From Enterococcus ratti (GTDB lineage Bacteria; Bacillota; Bacilli; Lactobacillales; Enterococcaceae), in contig NZ_JXLB01000003.1 in assembly GCF_001886195.1 (NCBI RefSeq), positions 106,648-170,647 on the forward strand: a stretch of 64,000 bases of DNA. The letters run 5' to 3'. Positions within the stretch are counted from its first letter, which is position 1. Every line of letters starts with the position of its first letter. Below the pieces are notes generated by a model, which saw only the letters and a program-made list of their open reading frames with translations, had not been told where the DNA came from and ran no database searches. Shown here piece after piece: positions 60,167 to 64,000 of the stretch. The position numbers and the translations under genes were made by a program.

Positions 60167-61438
60167 TTACTTAATTACTTTTAAATTACCCATATAAGGA
60201 ACAAGAATTTCAGGAATGGTTACTGAACCATCTTCATTTTGATAATTTTCAAGAATAGCTGCAACTGTTCGACCTACTGCTAGTCCAGATCCATTTAAAG
60301 TATGCGCGAAATGAATTTTACCATTTGCGTCACGATAGCGAATCATTGCGCGACGAGCTTGGAAATCTTCGCAATTTGAACATGAACTAATTTCACGATA
60401 CATTTCTTGTGCAGGAATCCATACCTCTAAGTCATAAGTTTTAGCAGCTGAAAAGCCCATGTCGCCGGTCGATAGAGCCACCACACGATAAGGTAAATGG
60501 AGTTTTTGGAGGATATCTTCTGCATCTCTTGTCATTTTTTCCAATTCATCATAAGAATGTACGTCATCAGAAAATTTAACCATTTCAACTTTATTAAATT
60601 GATGCAAACGAATCAATCCACGAGTATCGCGCCCAGCACTCCCTGCTTCAGAACGAAAAGCTGGACTAAGAGCAGTAAAGTAAATAGGTAAATCTTGTTC
60701 GTTCAAAATTTCGTCATTGTAGTAATTTGTTAATGGAACTTCGGCGGTTGGAATTAGCGTTAAATCAGTGTTTTCTAGTTGAAACACATCCTCTTTAAAT
60801 TTAGGAAACTGTCCTGTTCCGTACATAGCACGACTATTAACGATATAAGGCGTGATCATTTCTGTATATCCATGTTCGTAGATATGCTGGTCCAACATAA
60901 AATTATAAACAGCACGTTCTAAGCGAGCACCTAGTCCTTTGTAATAAACAAAACGGCTGCCAGAAACTTTTGCGCCTCTTTCAAAATCTAAAATATCAAG
61001 ATTTTCTGCAATTTCCCAATGGGGTTTAGGTTCAAATGAAAAATTTCGAGGCTCATTCCAGCGGCGAATTTCAACATTATCTTCCTCATCTTTTCCAACG
61101 GGTACGGAGTCATCAGGTAAATTTGGTAAAGTCGTAGCCACTTGCTTTAACTTTTCATCTATTTGTGCGATTTCTTCATCAAGCGCTTTAATAGTGCCAC
61201 CGACTTCTTTCATTTCATTAATTTTAGGAAAAGCATCTTCTTTCATTCTTTTTAATTGTGCAATTTCAGCAGAAACATCATTACGGTATTTTTTTAACTC
61301 TTCACTTTTCACCAATAATTCTCTACGATTTTCATCAAGTTTTATAAATTCAGCTAAGGTTTCTTTTTTTACACCACGGGTCACTAGTTTTTCTTGAACA
61401 TACTCAAAATTTTGGCGTATCATTTTTACATCTAACAT
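60167..61438 (-). CDS. serS: Seryl-tRNA synthetase
   Basis: 423 aa, class II synthetase. N-terminal coiled-coil arm ([40 protein letters not shown]) that grips the long arm of tRNA-Ser; catalytic motifs [43 protein letters not shown] and, in motif 3, [21 protein letters not shown] 61436-61438 (MLDVK) is seven bases after GGAGG; the ATG three bases upstream is closer than usual. Controlled by a serine-type T-box in its leader. Confidence 0.97.
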   Translation of the reverse strand: MLDVKMIRQNFEYVQEKLVTRGVKKETLAEFIKLDENRRELLVKSEELKKYRNDVSAEIAQLKRMKEDAFPKINEMKEVGGTIKALDEEIAQIDEKLKQVATTLPNLPDDSVPVGKDEEDNVEIRRWNEPRNFSFEPKPHWEIAENLDILDFERGAKVSGSRFVYYKGLGARLERAVYNFMLDQHIYEHGYTEMITPYIVNSRAMYGTGQFPKFKEDVFQLENTDLTLIPTAEVPLTNYYNDEILNEQDLPIYFTALSPAFRSEAGSAGRDTRGLIRLHQFNKVEMVKFSDDVHSYDELEKMTRDAEDILQKLHLPYRVVALSTGDMGFSAAKTYDLEVWIPAQEMYREISSCSNCEDFQARRAMIRYRDANGKIHFAHTLNGSGLAVGRTVAAILENYQNEDGSVTIPEILVPYMGNLKVIK

Positions 61439-61461
61439 CATTAATCCTCCTTAAATATAAT

Positions 61462-61723
61462 AAAAAAAGACTGAGTCCATCCCTAACGTGCTTGGGACGA
61501 ATCAGTCTAACATTCGCGGTACCACCCGAGTTCAGCAAATGAACATGCTGCTCTTGTTAACAGATAACGGCTGCTTTACCGACCTTTCTTATTTCGAAAG
61601 ATGCACCTAAAAGAACTGGAAATTCCAAATTATTTTTTACTGATTTACACCAACCATCAGCTCTCTAGAAAAAAATAAAATGTACTAGGTTCAGTGCTCC
61701 ACAAAATATAAACGATCACAATA
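61462..61723 (-). promoter_or_regulatory. T-box leader of serS
   Basis: On the minus strand the leader shows stem I elements (AGAGAGCTGATGG then TTGGTGTAAATCAG), the T-box core GGGTGGTACCGCG (complement of 61515-61527), and a terminator whose arms lie at 61468-61483 and 61494-61508, ending in seven T residues. Uncharged tRNA-Ser would bind, form the antiterminator and let serS be read. A UCC in GAATTTCCAG is a possible Ser specifier codon, uncertain. Confidence 0.92.
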
Positions 61724-61752
61724 AGAATATCGAATATTTTAGATTTCGTCAA
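61724..61752 (-). promoter_or_regulatory. serS promoter
   Basis: TTGACG (complement of 61747-61752), exactly 17 bases, TATTCT (complement of 61724-61729). Confidence 0.8.
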
Positions 61753-61757
61753 CCTAT

Positions 61758-62933
61758 TCAAGACTTTTCATTTCGTTTAATAGGAAGATGCATAATAAAA
61801 CAAGTCCACTGATGATCTGATTTAGCGTAAATGTAACCGCCATGTAAAGCGACGATACTTTGGGCAATAGCTAAACCCAACCCCGTTCCTCCAGTTTCTT
61901 GGGAGCGAGATTCTTCCACTCGATAAAAGCGATCGAAAAGATTATCAATTGCTTCTTGAGGAATCATGGCACCGTTATTTTTAACAGTTGCTACAACTTC
62001 TGAACCAATTTTTTCGACTTCTATGATGATTTTTGTTGCACCTTTTCCATATTTTAAAGCATTTGTCAACAAATTATTAAAAACGCGAACTAATTTTTCG
62101 GCATCACCATCCATAGTCAACGTTTCGATTTTAGAAGATACCAAAATTTGGATGTTTTTTTTTGCTGCTTCTAATTCAAAATCAGCTGCCAATTGCTCAA
62201 TTAGCTGGATAAGATCAAAAGCCGAAAAATTCACAGGAACAGCCGGTTGTCTTACTTTTGTATATTCAAACAAGTCATCTACTAAAGATTTCATTTGTTT
62301 TGCTTTAATGTAAGCAGTATGAGTATATTTTAACAAGTCTTCCTTTGTTTGATACTGTCCGTCTTCAATTAAACCTAAGTAACCTATAATAGACGTTAGC
62401 GGTGTACGAATGTCGTGGCTAACATTTGTAATTAACTCATCTTTTGATTTTTCAATTTTACGTTCATCTTCAATAGCAGCAACGGTACTATCAACTAACC
62501 CATTGATACTGCTTACCACACGGCTAAGGTCTCCCGTTAACTCAAAAGGAATTCGATGGTCGTAGTTTCCGTTGGCTATATAGTGAAGTTCGCTAATAAT
62601 GTGGCGCAGCTGCATTTGTCGGTAGCGACGAATAAGACGCCAATATAATACACCTACGTCTAAAAGAAAGAAAAGGGGAATGAGAAAATTTCGCCCATTC
62701 CAAAATAAATCACTGTTTAAACGTTTAGCAAAAATATTTTTTGAATCCCAAATGGCATTTGTCAGAGAAGGAGAACTACTAATTACTGTACTAAGGATAA
62801 CTAAAATAGCGACATTTAATAGAAGAAGTAAGATAATAGTAATAATCCCTTCTGCCAACAACTCACTTATTTCCTTAGAAGTTAAATCAATTCGTCGACG
62901 TTTTTCTGTTTCTCTTGTTTTATCTTGCCTCAA
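61758..62933 (-). CDS. croS: CroS-like sensor histidine kinase
   Basis: About 391 aa. Two membrane helices (IITIILLLLLNVAILVIL and FLIPLFFLLDVGVLYW) with a short outside loop, HAMP-like linker, HisKA with phospho-accepting His in NVSHDIRTPLTSI, and HATPase_c with N box NLLTNALKYGKG, and G boxes GGTGLGLAIAQ. The gene order with croR, serS and guaB and the sequence type recall enterococcal CroRS, which senses cell-wall stress and drives cephalosporin resistance; assignment is by context, hence tentative. The longer frame from 62993 overlaps croR by 74 bases; I prefer TTG 62933, overlapping croR by 14. Confidence 0.8.
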   Translation of the reverse strand: MRQDKTRETEKRRRIDLTSKEISELLAEGIITIILLLLLNVAILVILSTVISSSPSLTNAIWDSKNIFAKRLNSDLFWNGRNFLIPLFFLLDVGVLYWRLIRRYRQMQLRHIISELHYIANGNYDHRIPFELTGDLSRVVSSINGLVDSTVAAIEDERKIEKSKDELITNVSHDIRTPLTSIIGYLGLIEDGQYQTKEDLLKYTHTAYIKAKQMKSLVDDLFEYTKVRQPAVPVNFSAFDLIQLIEQLAADFELEAAKKNIQILVSSKIETLTMDGDAEKLVRVFNNLLTNALKYGKGATKIIIEVEKIGSEVVATVKNNGAMIPQEAIDNLFDRFYRVEESRSQETGGTGLGLAIAQSIVALHGGYIYAKSDHQWTCFIMHLPIKRNEKS

Positions 62934-63609
62934 TTTTATAGCCCACTCCCCAAACAGTTTGGATGACTTTTTCCCCCCCCGTTGCTTCTTCAATCTTATC
63001 TCTTAAGTGACTAACGTGCACCATAACAGTTTTAGCGGAAACGATACTTTCCTGTTTCCATACCCGTTCAAATATTTCATCTGCGCTAAACACGCGATTT
63101 GGGTGACTCGCTAACAAATAAAGAATTCCAAATTCCAAGGCAGTCAACTGGATTTCTTTGCCATCAATTGTTTTTACTTCATGAGAATCTTTATTAATAA
63201 TTAAAGAATTAACTTCTAATATATCAGGTTGATTAGGTGTAATCTGCATTTTAGTCCGACGAAGTAAGGATTTCACTCTTGCCATGACTTCTAAAGGATT
63301 AAAAGGTTTGGTGACATAATCATCAGCGCCAGCAACGAGGCCTTTAATTTTATCCATGTCTGTTGTTTTTGCTGTGAGCATAATAATAGGAACTTGTGAT
63401 TCTTTTCGTAATTCTTTCACTACTTGCATTCCATCCATCTCAGGCATCATGATGTCTAAAATCAATAATTCAATCTCAGGAATTGTGCGTATCTTTGATA
63501 AAGCTTCTTTCCCGTCATAAGCTTTCACTGCTTCATATCCCTCATTGTGAACATAGATACTTAGTAATTCAACAATTTCTTTGTCATCATCAGCAATTAA
63601 TATTTTCAT
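62920..63609 (-). CDS. croR: CroR-like response regulator (OmpR family)
   Basis: 229 aa. Receiver domain with acidic pocket (ILIADDDKEI), phospho-acceptor Asp in LLILDIMMPEMDG, TAKTTD and the Lys in YVTKPFNPLE. C-terminal winged helix (LTALEFGILYLLASHPNRVF, VMVHVSHLRDKIEEATGG, WGVGYKIEA). GGAGG is eight bases before ATG 63607-63609. A run of eight G residues (complement of 62973-62980) lies in the codons for TGGE, near its end; losing one G would fuse the frame to croS. Confidence 0.85.
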   Translation of the reverse strand: MKILIADDDKEIVELLSIYVHNEGYEAVKAYDGKEALSKIRTIPEIELLILDIMMPEMDGMQVVKELRKESQVPIIMLTAKTTDMDKIKGLVAGADDYVTKPFNPLEVMARVKSLLRRTKMQITPNQPDILEVNSLIINKDSHEVKTIDGKEIQLTALEFGILYLLASHPNRVFSADEIFERVWKQESIVSAKTVMVHVSHLRDKIEEATGGEKVIQTVWGVGYKIEAR

Positions 63610-63823
63610 AGATTATTCCTCCAGAGTTAGAATGTTACTATTTACTTTACTATTCATTCTAGCAAAAAAAAGCATAAATAGAAAAAAGCAGCAATTTGTT
63701 AATGAAAATTTTAGAAGGCTTGATATAGACGGAAGGAGCAAAACAATAAAAAATTAAAAACAAATAATGAACAAATATAAATGATAAGTATTTGAGTATA
63801 TTGATAAAATAGTATTTTTCTTA
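63610..63823. other. Spacer upstream of croR
   Basis: AT-rich, no coding frame. It should carry the croR promoter on the minus strand; the tandem plus-strand promoters begin after it. Confidence 0.4.
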
Positions 63824-64000
63824 TTGACTTTCTGAATTGATATTGATATATTACTATGTGTTCAAAAAAGATCATTCAGTAAAATAGTCAAAAAATTATT
63901 GACAGATAAGTTATGTTGTGATAACATAACTGAGGTTATTTAAAAAAACTGTTTTTAAAACTTGATTTTATCGAATAAAACTTCAAAAAAGTTCTTGACA
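63824..64000 (+). promoter_or_regulatory. Tandem strong promoters, probably for an rRNA operon beyond the window
   Basis: P1: TTGACT (63824-63829), 17 bases, TATATT (63847-63852). P2: TTGACA (63899-63904), 17 bases, TAACAT (63922-63927). P3: a TTGACA ends exactly at base 64000. Spaced 75 and 96 bases with no gene between; GTTATGTT/AACATAAC (63910-63917, 63923-63930) overlaps P2. Multiple tandem promoters are typical of rrn operons. Confidence 0.55.

Overview
The window is the replication-origin region of a low-GC Gram-positive chromosome of the enterococcal group. The core gene content and order (gyrA-gyrB-recF-yaaA-dnaN-dnaA | rpmH-rnpA-yidC-jag ... mnmE-mnmG ... rsmG-parA-parB ... ychF ... 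guaB, serS, croS-croR) match Enterococcaceae. The very AT-rich spacers and the many decayed genes make Melissococcus plutonius or a close relative the best guess; this is inference from memory of gene order, not a database match. Genes left of the origin run mostly on the minus strand and genes to the right mostly on the plus strand, as expected for bidirectional replication from about 31.3-31.7 kb.

Left accessory arm (1-14 kb): a DUF4071/TRAFs-binding-type protein cut by the window edge and a TIR-domain protein (candidate defence pair), the wreck of a riboflavin operon (ribBA and ribH pseudogenes fused by deletion to the first 50 codons of a HAD phosphatase), an Mga-like regulator, a secreted-protein gene with a stop in its signal peptide, a ZIP metal transporter, a frameshifted pyruvate oxidase, a DUF308 membrane protein, a canonical parS site and an ABC-F ATPase.

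Core replication block (14-34 kb): degV, purA, dnaB, rplI, gdpP, rpsR-ssb-rpsF with a leader hairpin, gyrA, gyrB, recF, yaaA, dnaN, dnaA and a two-part oriC with about 14 DnaA boxes, then rpmH-rnpA-yidC-jag.

Right arm (34-64 kb): between jag and mnmE lie two tandem paralogues (about 480 and 443 aa) of no family I can name. They share a His-Asn-Gln-Cys pattern typical of cysteine proteases or acyltransferases and are the strongest candidate here for something undescribed. Downstream of mnmG is a remnant integrative element of about 8.1 kb. It is bounded by a duplicated mnmG 3' end and carries an integrase fragment and a type I restriction-modification locus whose hsdM and hsdR are broken while hsdS is open. 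The original mnmG tail survives at the far end. Next come a FUSC-type membrane protein, a bacteriocin-like secreted-protein gene (stop after its signal peptide) with an uninterrupted small two-helix membrane gene, rsmG, parA, parB, DUF951, ychF, DUF1129, guaB, a shattered fabF-like gene, serS under a T-box, and the CroRS-like two-component pair. The window closes with three spaced promoter-like elements that suggest an rRNA operon just outside.

At least eleven protein genes are visibly broken, so this is a genome in active decay. Several lesions sit in short homopolymers and should be checked against raw reads before being called biological.
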